Source: Thermoplasmatales archaeon SW_10_69_26
Lineage (GTDB): Archaea; Thermoplasmatota; SW-10-69-26
DNA length: 46,932 nt
Assembly (NCBI GenBank): GCA_003009755.1
Contig: PXUB01000007.1
Location: 1-46,932, forward strand
Direction of reading: 5' to 3'
The position numbers and the translations under genes were made by a program. Below are positions 25,939-34,420 of the stretch, piece by piece; position 1 is the stretch's first letter; each line of letters begins with the position of its first letter. Below the pieces are notes generated by a model, which was not told the DNA's origin, made no database searches, and saw nothing but the letters and a program-made list of their open reading frames with translations.

Positions 25939-27411
25939 GTGTCCTCGCCCCCGCCCGACGTCGTCCTCGGCCAAGGCGCGCTCGGCACGCTGATGGCCAC
26001 CGTCCTCGCCGGCTCGCGCGACGTTCACGTCGTCTCTGGCCGGGTGGACGAGCCCGAGACGGTCACGTTGTCGGCCGAGGGACGCGGCTGGGATCGCCAA
26101 GCCCAGGTCCAGCTCACACCGAAGCCGCCGGACCGCGCTCGGCTGGCCGTCGTGGCCACGCGGACCGACGAAGCCCTCCAGCGCGCCCGGTCCATCGAAG
26201 CGATCGTGGACGAGGAGGGCGCGATCGTGCCCGTCCAGAACGGGCTCGCGAGCCTCGCCATCGCCGACGAGTTGGGTCACGACCGCGTGGTGCCGGCGAT
26301 CGTGGGCTTCAACGCGCGGTTGGAGACCCCGCGATCGGTGTACGTCACCTCGCCGGGCGAGATCGCGGTGGGGACCCTCGACGAGGCGGCCCGACCCGGT
26401 CTGGCGGCCTTCGCCGGGGCCGTCGAGCGACCGCTGGGCATCCATCCGACGACGAACGTCGCGGGAGCGGTCTGGGGCAAGTGGTGCGTCTCGTGCGCGA
26501 TCAACGGGCTCGCCGTCGTCGCCGGCACTGGCGTCGGCGGGATCACGCGCCGCCGGGAGGGCCGCGAGGCCTTGGTGGGCGTCCTGACCGAGTGCACGGA
26601 GGTCGCCGAGGCCGAGGACGTCGATCTCGAGCGCGTGGCGGGCCCGCTGGCGCCGGACACGCTGGCCGGCAACGCGACTTCGGGGCTGGGCGGAGCCTTC
26701 CGCCGAGGCCTCGTGTGGCTGATCGGCCGCCGCTACCAGGCGGTGCGGCCCTCGTCGTTGGAAGCCTTGGAGGGTGGCCGCGACCCGGAGCTGGGCGCGT
26801 TGAACGCCTCCGCCGTCGAGCGCGGCGAGGCGGCCGGCGTCCCGACGCCTTGGAACCGGGCGACGCTGGCCGTCGGCCGACAGATCGTCGACGGCGGGCG
26901 GAGAGGCTCAGACGAGCGGTCGGCGCTCGACGTCCGGAACGGCGTCGAGATCGGGATCGTCGGAGACGACGGTGTGGACGCCGTGGTTGAGGGCCACGGA
27001 CGCGTGGATGGCATCGCGGGGGTCCAGGCGTTCGTGGTCCTCCATCATCGCCAGGGAGTCGAAGACATCCGTCGCTGCCACGTCGAAGACCTCCAGGTTG
27101 GGGAAGGCCAGCAACCGTTGGCCCTCGCGGACCGCGACCTCGCGCGGGCCCTCCCCTTGGAGGACCCAGACGACCTCGTCGATCGTCAGCGAGGAGGTGG
27201 CTGCCCTGTCGTCCTCCGTGGCGATGGATCGCAGCAGCTCGCGGGCCTTGTCGCCCCGCGAGCCCTCGTCGAGGGCCGCGAAGACGAAGACGGTCGCATC
27301 GAGGTAGCGCAGCTTCACCCCTCCCGCCGGGCTTCGCCGAACCGGTCGCGGAACCGGTCGCCTTGCTGGCGGTCCCAGTCGACCTCCTCCGGCAGGGAGC
27401 GTTTCTCGTAG
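25939..27411 (+). CDS. ketopantoate reductase-like protein with anomalous antisense extension
   Basis: From a GTG. The first 320 residues resemble ApbA/PanE: a dinucleotide-binding start (VVLGQGALGTLMATVLA), the strand AIVPVQNGLAS, and the lysine/asparagine region GAVWGKWCVSCAINGLA, whose K and N fit the active site. The enzyme reduces ketopantoate to pantoate with NADPH in the CoA pathway. Odd point: no stop occurs where the family normally ends (near 26905). The frame runs on to 27411 through the whole antisense strand of the PIN gene, so about 165 residues are not protein-like. Either a stop was lost or the terminal sequence has an indel; the true end is probably close to 26905. The family call is fair, the extension doubtful. 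Confidence 0.6.
   Translation: MSSPPPDVVLGQGALGTLMATVLAGSRDVHVVSGRVDEPETVTLSAEGRGWDRQAQVQLTPKPPDRARLAVVATRTDEALQRARSIEAIVDEEGAIVPVQNGLASLAIADELGHDRVVPAIVGFNARLETPRSVYVTSPGEIAVGTLDEAARPGLAAFAGAVERPLGIHPTTNVAGAVWGKWCVSCAINGLAVVAGTGVGGITRRREGREALVGVLTECTEVAEAEDVDLERVAGPLAPDTLAGNATSGLGGAFRRGLVWLIGRRYQAVRPSSLEALEGGRDPELGALNASAVERGEAAGVPTPWNRATLAVGRQIVDGGRRGSDERSALDVRNGVEIGIVGDDGVDAVVEGHGRVDGIAGVQAFVVLHHRQGVEDIRRCHVEDLQVGEGQQPLALADRDLARALPLEDPDDLVDRQRGGGCPVVLRGDGSQQLAGLVAPRALVEGREDEDGRIEVAQLHPSRRASPNRSRNRSPCWRSQSTSSGRERFS
26908..27318 (-). CDS. vapC: PIN-domain toxin (VapC-type)
   Basis: 136 aa, the usual length. The PIN acidic residues are in place: D7 (RYLDATVFV), E48 (TIDEVVWVL), D102 (PRDAIHA) and D120 (VVSDDPDLD). 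Such toxins cut RNA, often tRNA. It overlaps the preceding AbrB-type antitoxin by 4 nt. Its stop is the point where the ketopantoate-reductase-like frame should have ended, so the two genes converge and overlap on paper. Confidence 0.88.
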   Translation of the reverse strand: MKLRYLDATVFVFAALDEGSRGDKARELLRSIATEDDRAATSSLTIDEVVWVLQGEGPREVAVREGQRLLAFPNLEVFDVAATDVFDSLAMMEDHERLDPRDAIHASVALNHGVHTVVSDDPDLDAVPDVERRPLV

Positions 27412-27584
27412 GCAGTGAGGAAGGCGTCGAGGAGCTCCTCGGGATCGACCTTCTCGACGAGGATGCGTCCCTCTTCGATCCGGAACCGGACCTTGTCACC
27501 GGGTTGGATGCCCATCTGATCCCGGATCGGTTTCGGGATCACCGCCTGCCCCCGGGCTCCGACCTTGGCATCGAGCTCGATCAT
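27315..27584 (-). CDS. vapB: AbrB/VapB-type antitoxin
   Basis: 89 aa from the ATG at 27584; a longer frame to 27668 adds unlikely residues. A SpoVT/AbrB swapped-hairpin motif is clear (KVGARGQAVIPKPIRDQMGI then QPGDKVRFRIEEGRILVE). The acidic and basic C-terminal part (PEEVDWDRQQGDR) would wrap the toxin. It presumably binds its own promoter, where half-sites TCATAC/GTATGA are seen at 27581-27609, one of them overlapping the start codon. Confidence 0.88.
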   Translation of the reverse strand: MIELDAKVGARGQAVIPKPIRDQMGIQPGDKVRFRIEEGRILVEKVDPEELLDAFLTAYEKRSLPEEVDWDRQQGDRFRDRFGEARREG

Positions 27585-27609
27585 ACGACCACGTATGAAC
27601 TCTTCATAC
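27581..27609. promoter_or_regulatory. AbrB-type operator with three half-sites
   Basis: 27593-27609 is a perfect inverted repeat, GTATGAACTCTTCATAC. A third half-site, TCATAC, at 27581-27586 overlaps the ATG of the antitoxin and pairs with GTATGA at 27593-27598. It sits where the antitoxin would block its own transcription and translation start. Confidence 0.6.
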
Positions 27610-27681
27610 TTACCAGTTGTACGCAGGGGTGGCCCGCTCGATGCCGCAGCCTTCATCCCGTCCTCCACGCTGCCCGACGTG

Positions 27682-28848
27682 ATGGACTACCGCCCTGGCC
27701 CCGGGTTGCTGTTGACGGCCGCCTTCCTGGGCCCGGGTACCCTCGCCACGGCGACCCTGGCCGGGTCCTCGCTCGGGTACGATCTGTTGTGGACGATCCC
27801 GCTCGCGGTCGGGCTGGCCTTCGTCGTGCAGGAGCTGGCGGCTCGCCTGGGCCTGGCCACCGGCCGACCGCTGGCTCGGGTGATCGCCGAGCGGGGTCCC
27901 GGTTCCTCGGGCACCGCCCGATGGCTGGCCTACGCCTCCGTCGGCGCCGTCGTGCTCGGGGCCGGAGCCTTCCAGGCCGGCAACCTGGCCGGCGCCTCGC
28001 TGGGGTTGACCGTGCTCACCGAAGGCCCCTCCTGGCTGTGGAGCATCGCGGTCGCCGACGTCGCGTTCCTGTTGCTGTGGTTCTCCCGCTACGAGGGTCT
28101 GGAAGCCGTGCTCGGCAGCCTCGTGGCCGTGATGGCGGCCGCCTTCGCGGTGCAACTGGGCCTCCTCGGCATCGACGGGCAGGCCCTCGTGGCCGGCCTG
28201 GTGCCCTCCGTGGACGCCGGCTCGATCGGGCTGGTGCTGGCGCTGGTGGGCACGACCGTGGTGCCGTACAACCTGTTCCTGCACGGCTCGGCGCTGGCGG
28301 CCGACGACGAGCACGGCGAGGGCCGTCTGAGCGCGATGCGCACCGATCTGGGCGTTAGCCTCGTGCTTGGCGGGTTGATCACGGCCAGCGTGCTCGTGGC
28401 CGCCGCCTCCACGATCAAGGGCGCCCGCGTGACGAACGCGGCCGACATGGCGCTGGCCTTGCGCCCGCTGCTGGGCCGGTTGGCCGAGGTCACGATCGGC
28501 CTGGGGCTGGCCGCCGCCGGGTTGACCAGCGCCGTCACCGCGCCGCTGGCCGCCGCGTGGGCCGTCGACCAGTTGCGCGGCCGCGACGCCGAGCGCCCCT
28601 CCCGGGCGGTGTGGGCGCCGGTCTTGCTGATCGGCACGGGGGTCGCGGTGCTGCCGCTGGAGCCGGTCGGGTTGATCGTGACCGCGCAGATCGCCAACGC
28701 GCTCGTGCTCCCGTTGCTCGTGGGCGCCTGCCTGTGGGTCGCCAACCGCGTCGACGCCGACGAGGGCGGCAACGGATGGCTGGCGAACGCGGCCGGGTGG
28801 GCCGCGTTCCTCGTGACGGTGGGACTGGCGGCCGGCTTGCTGGTCTGA
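27682..28848 (+). CDS. Nramp-family transporter with altered metal-binding motifs
   Basis: 388 aa from the ATG at 27682; about eleven hydrophobic segments. The first helix reads AAFLGPGTLATATLAGSSLG. In Nramp this position is DPGN, so the metal-binding aspartate and asparagine are G17 and T20. The sixth helix reads VVPYNLFLHG (V194-P195-Y196), where Mn/Fe transporters have MPH and a methionine ligand. The fold is plainly Nramp, but the classic Mn/Fe ligands are missing, so the substrate could be another cation or a different solute, as in the Nramp-related magnesium transporters. It starts just downstream of the toxin-antitoxin promoter on the opposite strand. The HyuA gene follows 10 nt later. 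Confidence 0.75.
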   Translation: MDYRPGPGLLLTAAFLGPGTLATATLAGSSLGYDLLWTIPLAVGLAFVVQELAARLGLATGRPLARVIAERGPGSSGTARWLAYASVGAVVLGAGAFQAGNLAGASLGLTVLTEGPSWLWSIAVADVAFLLLWFSRYEGLEAVLGSLVAVMAAAFAVQLGLLGIDGQALVAGLVPSVDAGSIGLVLALVGTTVVPYNLFLHGSALAADDEHGEGRLSAMRTDLGVSLVLGGLITASVLVAAASTIKGARVTNAADMALALRPLLGRLAEVTIGLGLAAAGLTSAVTAPLAAAWAVDQLRGRDAERPSRAVWAPVLLIGTGVAVLPLEPVGLIVTAQIANALVLPLLVGACLWVANRVDADEGGNGWLANAAGWAAFLVTVGLAAGLLV

Positions 28849-28857
28849 GCCCCGAAC

Positions 28858-30900
28858 GTGTTTCAACGGCGGGCCGCATCCGTCCGCGTGGCGGAGACCC
28901 TGTTGGCGATCGACGTGGGGGGCACGTTCACCGACGCCGTCCTGGCCGACCCCGGCGGCAGGGTGGCGCGGGCGAAGGCACCGACGACGCCGCGCGATCG
29001 GACCCAAGGCGTGCGCGAGGCCGCCGGCCGCGTGCTGAGGGCAGCCGACGTGGATCCCGGCGCGATCGATCGCGTCGTCCACGGCACGACGACGGCGACC
29101 AACGCCTTGCTCGAGGGCGAGGGCGCCCGCACGGCGCTGGTGACGAACGAGGGCTTCGAGGACGTGCTCGAGGTCGGCCGACAAGCTCGGCCCTCGCTGT
29201 ACGACCTCGACCAGGCGCTCCCGCAGCCGCTGGTGCCGCGCGATCTGCGGTTCGGCGTCTCCGCCCGCATGGGCGCCGACGGTCAGACGCTGGCTCCCGT
29301 CTACCCGGACGAGGTCGCCGGGATCGCCGACGAGGTGCGCCAGCGAGGCGTGGACGCGGTCGCCGTGGGCTTGCTACACGCCCACCGTTCGGCCGAGCAC
29401 GAGCGAGCCATCGCGGACCTGCTGGAGACCGAGCTGGCCGACATCGAGGTGGTGACGAGCGCGGGGACCAGCCCGGAGCCGCGCGAGGTCGAGCGGTTGA
29501 CGACGACCGTCGTGAACGCGATGCTCACCCCGCTCGTCGGGCGGTACCTGGACGAGCTGGCCGACGAGCTGGCCGACGCGGGCATCACGTGCCCGGTCCG
29601 GGTGCTGGACAGCGCCGGCGCGACCGTGCCGCCGCGCGAGATCGCCGAGCGCCCGGTGACCGCCGTGCTCTCCGGCCCGGCTGGCGGCGCCGCGGCGAAC
29701 CGACGGCTGGCACGTGCGGTGGGCGAACCCACCGTGCTGGGCGTCGACGTCGGCGGCACCAGCACCGACGTCAGCCTCGTCCAAGACGGCGAGGCCACGA
29801 CGCGCTGGCGGCTGGAGGTCGCCGGTCGACCCCTGCAGGTGCCGGCCGCGGACGTGCACACGATCGGCGCCGGCGGCGGCTCGATCGCCGGGCGCGACGA
29901 GGCCGGCGGCCTGCGTGTGGGCCCCGAGAGCGCCGGCGCCGACCCGGGCCCGGCCTGCTACGGGCACGGCGGCACGCGCCCGACCGTGACCGACGCCAAC
30001 CTCGTGCTCGACCGCATCCCGCCCAGCGCCGCGCTCGCCGGCGAGCTCGAGCTCGACCGGGAGGCCGCCCGCGAGGCGATCGCCACCCTCGGCGAGGACG
30101 TCGAAGCGCTCGCGGCCGCCATCCTCGACATCGCCGTCGCCCGCACCACGCGCGGTCTGCGCACACTCGTGGCGCGCCACGCCGTCGACCCCGAGCAGGC
30201 CGCCCTGGCCGCCTTCGGCGGGGCTGGCCCGCAGTTCGGAGCCGCCTGGGCCCGCCGGCTGGGCTTCGATCGGTTGCTGGTGCCGGCCGGCGCGGGCGTG
30301 ACCAGCGCCGAGGGCCTGCTGGCGGCACCGGCTCGCGTCGAACGTGCCCAGGGCTTGCTGGTAACGACCGAGGCGCTGGCCGCCAAACGCTACGAGGCCC
30401 TGACCGACGAGCTGGCCCGCGAGGCCCAGGCTCGCCTGCCCGGCGAACCCGCCCGCCTGGTGCACCTGGCCAGCGCCCGCTACGCCGGCCAAAGCCACGA
30501 GCTCACCGTCACCGTGCCCGACGAGGATCCCGCCCGGATCGGGGAGGCCTTCGAGGCTCGCCACGCGGACCAGCACGGCTACACGCTGGACGAGCCGGTC
30601 GAGGTCGTGGCCGTCCGCGTCCGCGCCGAAGCCGAGCCAGCGCTGGCGCCCACGCCGGCGGGCGAGGCCGACGAGCGGGGCCCACCGACGCCGACGGAGA
30701 CCGTCGAGACGACGTTCGTCGGCCACGAGCAGCCCGTCGAGACGCCGGTGGTCGGGGCCGAGCAGCTGTCGGCTGGCGTGGCCTTGCCGGGGCCGGCGAT
30801 CGTCACGAGCCCCGACACGACGACGCTGGTGCCGCCGGACGCCCAGGCTCGCGTGCTGGGCGATGGCACCCTGGAGCTGCGATGGGGGCAGGCCCCGTGA
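28858..30900 (+). CDS. hyuA: hydantoinase/oxoprolinase family, A subunit
   Basis: 680 aa from a GTG. A second GTG at 28888 would start VAETLLAIDVGGTFTDA, closer to family practice. The actin-fold ATP motif LLAIDVGGTFTDAVLAD, then HGTTTATNALLEG, and GVDVGGTSTDVSLVQDG with GAGGGSIAG and GADPGPACYG are all diagnostic. This half binds ATP and, with the B half, opens lactam/hydantoin-type rings (5-oxoproline, methylhydantoin) or carboxylates acetone. The 10-nt spacing after the transporter suggests an operon, with the transporter possibly supplying the substrate. The stop overlaps hyuB (GTGA). Confidence 0.9.
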   Translation: MFQRRAASVRVAETLLAIDVGGTFTDAVLADPGGRVARAKAPTTPRDRTQGVREAAGRVLRAADVDPGAIDRVVHGTTTATNALLEGEGARTALVTNEGFEDVLEVGRQARPSLYDLDQALPQPLVPRDLRFGVSARMGADGQTLAPVYPDEVAGIADEVRQRGVDAVAVGLLHAHRSAEHERAIADLLETELADIEVVTSAGTSPEPREVERLTTTVVNAMLTPLVGRYLDELADELADAGITCPVRVLDSAGATVPPREIAERPVTAVLSGPAGGAAANRRLARAVGEPTVLGVDVGGTSTDVSLVQDGEATTRWRLEVAGRPLQVPAADVHTIGAGGGSIAGRDEAGGLRVGPESAGADPGPACYGHGGTRPTVTDANLVLDRIPPSAALAGELELDREAAREAIATLGEDVEALAAAILDIAVARTTRGLRTLVARHAVDPEQAALAAFGGAGPQFGAAWARRLGFDRLLVPAGAGVTSAEGLLAAPARVERAQGLLVTTEALAAKRYEALTDELAREAQARLPGEPARLVHLASARYAGQSHELTVTVPDEDPARIGEAFEARHADQHGYTLDEPVEVVAVRVRAEAEPALAPTPAGEADERGPPTPTETVETTFVGHEQPVETPVVGAEQLSAGVALPGPAIVTSPDTTTLVPPDAQARVLGDGTLELRWGQAP

Positions 30901-32456
30901 GGGTGGACGCGCGCCGGGAGACGTTGCGCCACGAGCTGGCGGCCACGGCCGAGGAGATGGGCGAGGTGTTGACCCGCGCCGCGTTCAGCCCGAACATCAA
31001 GGAGCGGCGCGACCACTCGTGCGCGATCTTCGACGCCCAGGCGCGCCTGTTGGCCCAGGCCGAGCACATCCCCGTGCACCTGGGCTCGATGCCGTTGGCC
31101 GTCGAGGGGATCCTCGACGAGCTGGGGCCCTTGGCGGAGGGCGAGGTCGCCGTGAGCAACGATCCCCGCGCCGGCGGGACCCACCTGCCGGACCTCACGA
31201 TGGTGGCCCCGGTGTTCCACGCGTCCAAGCGGGTGGGCTACCTCGCGGCGCGAGCTCACCACGCCGACGTGGGCGGCTCCTCGGCGGCGAGCATGCCGGC
31301 CTCCGCGAGCACGCTGCAGGCCGAGGGCCTGGTCGTGCCGCCGGTGATCGCGGCCCGGGAGGGCGACTGGGTCGAGGACGTGCGCGAGCTCGTGCTCGCG
31401 AACACGCGGACGAGTCGGGAACGAGCTGGCGACCTGGCCGCCCAGCGCGGTGCCCTGGCCGTCGGCTGCCGGCGGTTGGCCGCCCTGGCCGACCGCCACG
31501 GTCCCGAGCAACTGGCCGCCCGGGGGGCCGCGATCCTCGACCACACCGAAGACCGGGCAAAAGCCCAGCTGCAAGAGGCCGAGGAGGGCACCTGGGAGGC
31601 AAAGACCCCCGTCGAGACGGCCCAGGGGCAGGCCCAGCTGGCCGTCGAGATCACGGTCGACGGCGCCTCGGTCCACGTCGACTACGCCGGCACCGACCCG
31701 GCGCTGGCGGGCAACCTCAACGCGCCGTTCCCGGTCGCCTTGGCCGGCGTGGTGTACGCCAGCCGGGTCGTGCTCGGCGGCGATGTGCCCTCGAACGCGG
31801 GCTTCCGTCGAGTGTTGTCCGTCGAGGCGCCGGCGGGCTCGATCGTGGATCCGCCGCCGGGCGCGGCGGTGGCGGGCGGCAACGTCGAGACCAGCCAGCG
31901 CAACGTCGACGTCCTCTTCGACGCGCTGGCGGGCGCCTTCGATCAGGTGCCCGCGCACAGCCAGGGCACGATGAACAACGTGACGTTGGGCGGCAGGGCG
32001 GACGGTCGGCCCTTCGCCTACTACGAGACGTTGGGCGGCGGCGAGGGGGCCACGCCGCGGCGAGGCGGGGCCAGCGGGCTGCACACGCACATGACGAACA
32101 CGCGCAACACGCCGGCCGAGACGCTCGAGCACCGGCTGCCCTTCCGCGTGCGCGCCCAGCGGCTGCGGCCCGGGACCGGCGGCGAGGGCCGCAACCGGGG
32201 CGGGGACGGGATCGAGCGGGCGATCGAGGTCCTCGTGGACGGGGTCGAGGTCAACCTGCTCACGAACCGTCGACGGACCCGACCGGAAGGCCGAGCCGGC
32301 GGGCAGCCGGGCGCCGCGGGCCGCAACGCGATCCGGCGAGCCGGCGGCGACGTGGAGGAGCTGGGCCCGATCGCGCAGGCCGAGCTGGCGACGGGGGACG
32401 TGTTGGTCGTCGAGACGCCCGGTGGCGGCGGGTACGGGAGCGCCGAGGACGATTGA
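30897..32456 (+). CDS. hyuB: hydantoinase/oxoprolinase family, B subunit
   Basis: 519 aa from the GTG at 30897, sharing GTGA with the hyuA stop; an ATG at 30882 would also work. Recognised by SPNIKERRDHSCAIFDAQAR, ISNDP-type VSNDPRAGGTHLPDLTMVAP, RAHHADVGG, and the DYAGTDPALAGNLNAPFPV and GNVETSQRNVDVLFDAL blocks. It is the metal-containing half that acts with HyuA. No membrane or signal segment. The gene ends 70 nt before the tRNA-Asp gene on the other strand. Confidence 0.9.
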   Translation: MRVDARRETLRHELAATAEEMGEVLTRAAFSPNIKERRDHSCAIFDAQARLLAQAEHIPVHLGSMPLAVEGILDELGPLAEGEVAVSNDPRAGGTHLPDLTMVAPVFHASKRVGYLAARAHHADVGGSSAASMPASASTLQAEGLVVPPVIAAREGDWVEDVRELVLANTRTSRERAGDLAAQRGALAVGCRRLAALADRHGPEQLAARGAAILDHTEDRAKAQLQEAEEGTWEAKTPVETAQGQAQLAVEITVDGASVHVDYAGTDPALAGNLNAPFPVALAGVVYASRVVLGGDVPSNAGFRRVLSVEAPAGSIVDPPPGAAVAGGNVETSQRNVDVLFDALAGAFDQVPAHSQGTMNNVTLGGRADGRPFAYYETLGGGEGATPRRGGASGLHTHMTNTRNTPAETLEHRLPFRVRAQRLRPGTGGEGRNRGGDGIERAIEVLVDGVEVNLLTNRRRTRPEGRAGGQPGAAGRNAIRRAGGDVEELGPIAQAELATGDVLVVETPGGGGYGSAEDD

Positions 32457-32525
32457 GGACCGGCGGGCTCGTCGCGGGAATGGTCGACGGTCCCGCGGCT
32501 GCGGGGTTGGGAGAGACGGAGGAGG

Positions 32526-32598
32526 CGCCCCGGCCGGAATTTGAATCCGGGTCGCGGCCTCGACAGGGCCGCATGATCGGCCACTACACTACCAGGGC
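32526..32598 (-). tRNA. tRNA-Asp (GTC)
   Basis: 73 nt, no intron. Acceptor GCCCTGG pairs with CCGGGGC with one G-U, discriminator G. Anticodon stem CGGCC/GGCCG carries loop CTGTCGA, anticodon GTC. T arm CCGGATTCAAATTCCGG. The 3' CCA is not encoded. Its promoter TATTTATA is at 32625-32632. Confidence 0.95.
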
Positions 32599-32624
32599 GC
32601 GGGGCCCCGCCAAGGCAGAGGGTG

Positions 32625-32632
32625 TATAAATA
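32625..32632 (-). promoter_or_regulatory. TATA box of tRNA-Asp
   Basis: Minus-strand TATTTATA within GGTATTTATACACC, 27-34 nt upstream of the mature tRNA 5' end. It is the best TATA box in the window. Confidence 0.75.
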
Positions 32633-32762
32633 CCTAACTTGTCGAACTGTTACGCGGTTGGCCTGCTCCACCGCCGCGCTCGGTGCTCCTTGGGGCCTGG
32701 ACACGTCGAGCCCCTGTGACCCCGCGCAAGGGGTCGGGGTTTATCCATCCCCTCCCGCAGAG

Positions 32763-32789
32763 CCGAGGGTGGCCCCCGGGGACCCTCGG
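32763..32789. terminator. hairpin CCGAGGGT/ACCCTCGG
   Basis: Perfect 8-bp stem with an 11-nt loop between the tRNA promoter and the stop of the secreted protein at 32863 (minus strand). It may end that transcript or separate it from the tRNA promoter. No U tract. The rest of 32640-32860 has a TATA-like TTTATCC at 32740 but no gene I can support. Confidence 0.4.
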
Positions 32790-32862
32790 TTCGTCATCCT
32801 CACGGCCCACTCCAACCCGCGGGGGCCACTTCCTCATCCCTCGAGCCCTGCAGTCGCGAGGT

Positions 32863-33348
32863 TCACCAGACGTCGATGTCCAGCCTGTACTCGGCCGGGG
32901 GCGAATCGTAGGTCATCAGGCGCATCCACTCGGTGCTCTCGGGGATCCCCTTGCCATTGAAGATGCTGTCGGTGAGCGCGCCGCCGCGCCAGCACTCCCT
33001 GGCCTGGTCGTTCGCATCGAAGGCGCAAACGAACCACTGAGTGGGCGCCATCTTGTAATTGTAGAGGCGGAAGTCAGCGCCCTCCTCGTAGGCCTCCATC
33101 TGCTCGGAGACGTTCACGTCGAGGAAGGCCACCCCCTCCATGTCCGAACACTCCTTCCAGCCGCACTGCTTGGCGTCCCAGTACGTGGGGAAGGTACCGG
33201 GGATGACCTTGTCCTCGTCGGTGTTCTCGACGTTACTCTTGACACCCCAGACGATCGACGTCGGCCCCTGAGCGACGGCGCTCGAGACAGACATCAGCAG
33301 GACGACGAGCGCGCAAGCGACGGCCAGGATCGAACGAGTCATCTTCAT
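32863..33348 (-). CDS. secreted protein
   Basis: 161 aa, ATG at 33348 with a ribosome-binding site (GGAGGG). Signal peptide MKMTRSILAVACALVVLLMS cleaved near AVAQ. The mature part has six cysteines in three nearby pairs (KQCGWKECSD, WFVCAFDANDQARECW) and acidic/aromatic composition, ending LDIDVW. The family is unknown; disulfides are likely. It is divergent from L15e. Confidence 0.65.
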   Translation of the reverse strand: MKMTRSILAVACALVVLLMSVSSAVAQGPTSIVWGVKSNVENTDEDKVIPGTFPTYWDAKQCGWKECSDMEGVAFLDVNVSEQMEAYEEGADFRLYNYKMAPTQWFVCAFDANDQARECWRGGALTDSIFNGKGIPESTEWMRLMTYDSPPAEYRLDIDVW

Positions 33349-33544
33349 CGGATCCCTCCGTCCGCCGAGGTCCCCACCTTCAATGCTCTCGAACACCTCG
33401 GGCTCGCCCACCGCCAAGCGCGATCGCGGCCTCGCATCGCCTACCCCTCGGCCGTGTGCCGATCCGTCATAGGCCAGACCTCGCTGGAGCGGCAAAGGCG
33501 TTCCGCCGGCGCGTGGGCCGGCGCCCCTGCCCGTCACCCCAATC

Positions 33545-33552
33545 CTTATATC
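33545..33552 (+). promoter_or_regulatory. TATA box of the L15e gene
   Basis: CTTATATC about 43-50 nt before the ATG at 33595, giving a leader of roughly 18-20 nt that carries GGGTGAG, a ribosome-binding site. Confidence 0.6.
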
Positions 33553-33594
33553 GAGGATGGACGTAGGCCTCGACCCCGACCCCGGGTGAGTCCG

Positions 33595-34185
33595 ATGGCG
33601 CGGAGTTCCTATTCCCACATGGCGGAGCGCTGGAATCGCCCTCGTGATGGCGAGATGCGCGAGCAGACGATGAAGCGGCTGATCCAGTGGCGGCGCGAGC
33701 CGTCGATCCAGCGCGTCGAACGCCCCACGCGTCTCGACCGCGCCCGGTCGCTCGGCTACAAGGCCAAGCAGGGTGTCTGCGTGGCGCGCGTTCGCGTGCG
33801 GCGCGGCGGCCTGCGCAAGTCCCGACCCGACAAGGGTCGTGGCCCGAGCCAGATGGGTGTCAACCGGATCACACCCGCCAAGAGCCTGCAGCGGATCGGC
33901 GAGGAGCGTGCCTCGAAGACGTTCCCGAACCTGCGGGTGCTCAACTCCTACGAGGTCCTCAGCGACGGTCGCCACTACTACTACGAGGTCATCCTCGTGG
34001 ACCCCAACCACCCGGCGATCGAGACCGACGACGACCTCGGTTGGATCTGCGACGACGAACACAAGAACCGCGCCGAGCGGGGCCTGACCTCCGCCGGCAA
34101 GAAGGGTCGCGGGCTCGAGAACAAGGGCAAGGGCGCCGAGAAGGTGCGGCCCAGCGTCCGAGCCAGCGACTCGAAGTCGAAGTAG
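33595..34185 (+). CDS. rpl15e: ribosomal protein L15e
   Basis: 196 aa, the family's archaeal length. Conserved stretches ERPTRLDRARSLGYKAKQG, RVRVRRGGLRKSRPDKGR, NRITPAKSLQRIGEERAS and LRVLNSYEVLSDGRHYYYEV identify it. It binds 23S rRNA in the large subunit. It has a Lys/Arg-rich tail. This is an archaeal/eukaryotic-type gene and the strongest taxonomic clue in the window. It is not flanked by other ribosomal genes. Next to it lie the secreted protein (divergent) and an acidic protein (convergent). Confidence 0.97.
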   Translation: MARSSYSHMAERWNRPRDGEMREQTMKRLIQWRREPSIQRVERPTRLDRARSLGYKAKQGVCVARVRVRRGGLRKSRPDKGRGPSQMGVNRITPAKSLQRIGEERASKTFPNLRVLNSYEVLSDGRHYYYEVILVDPNHPAIETDDDLGWICDDEHKNRAERGLTSAGKKGRGLENKGKGAEKVRPSVRASDSKSK

Positions 34186-34420
34186 ACCGATCGGTTCCGC
34201 CGGTCACCACCGCCCAGCCCCGCACCGGCGGGTGCGTCGACCGGCTGTGCAACCTGTGCGTGATGCCACCGGTAGCCTCACGCCTGCTTCGAGGTGGACT
34301 GGGGCTGCCCGGCGGGTCGCTCCCAGCCTCCACCCCCACCCTTCGTCCTCCGCCGGGTCGTCGAGCAACCCAGCCGAGCTTGCCGCTCGGGGGCGGGAAG
34401 GATCAGCCCTGGTGCGCCGG

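Noticed and set aside
28557-30896. A 1299-residue reading frame running into the HyuB gene
   Set aside because: Its first 780 codons are Arg/Gly-rich shadow sequence of the Nramp and HyuA genes; only the part from 30897 is a protein.
34186-34420. Structured RNA or small gene between L15e and the acidic protein
   Set aside because: No strong stems or coding frame; looks like ordinary convergent-gene spacer.
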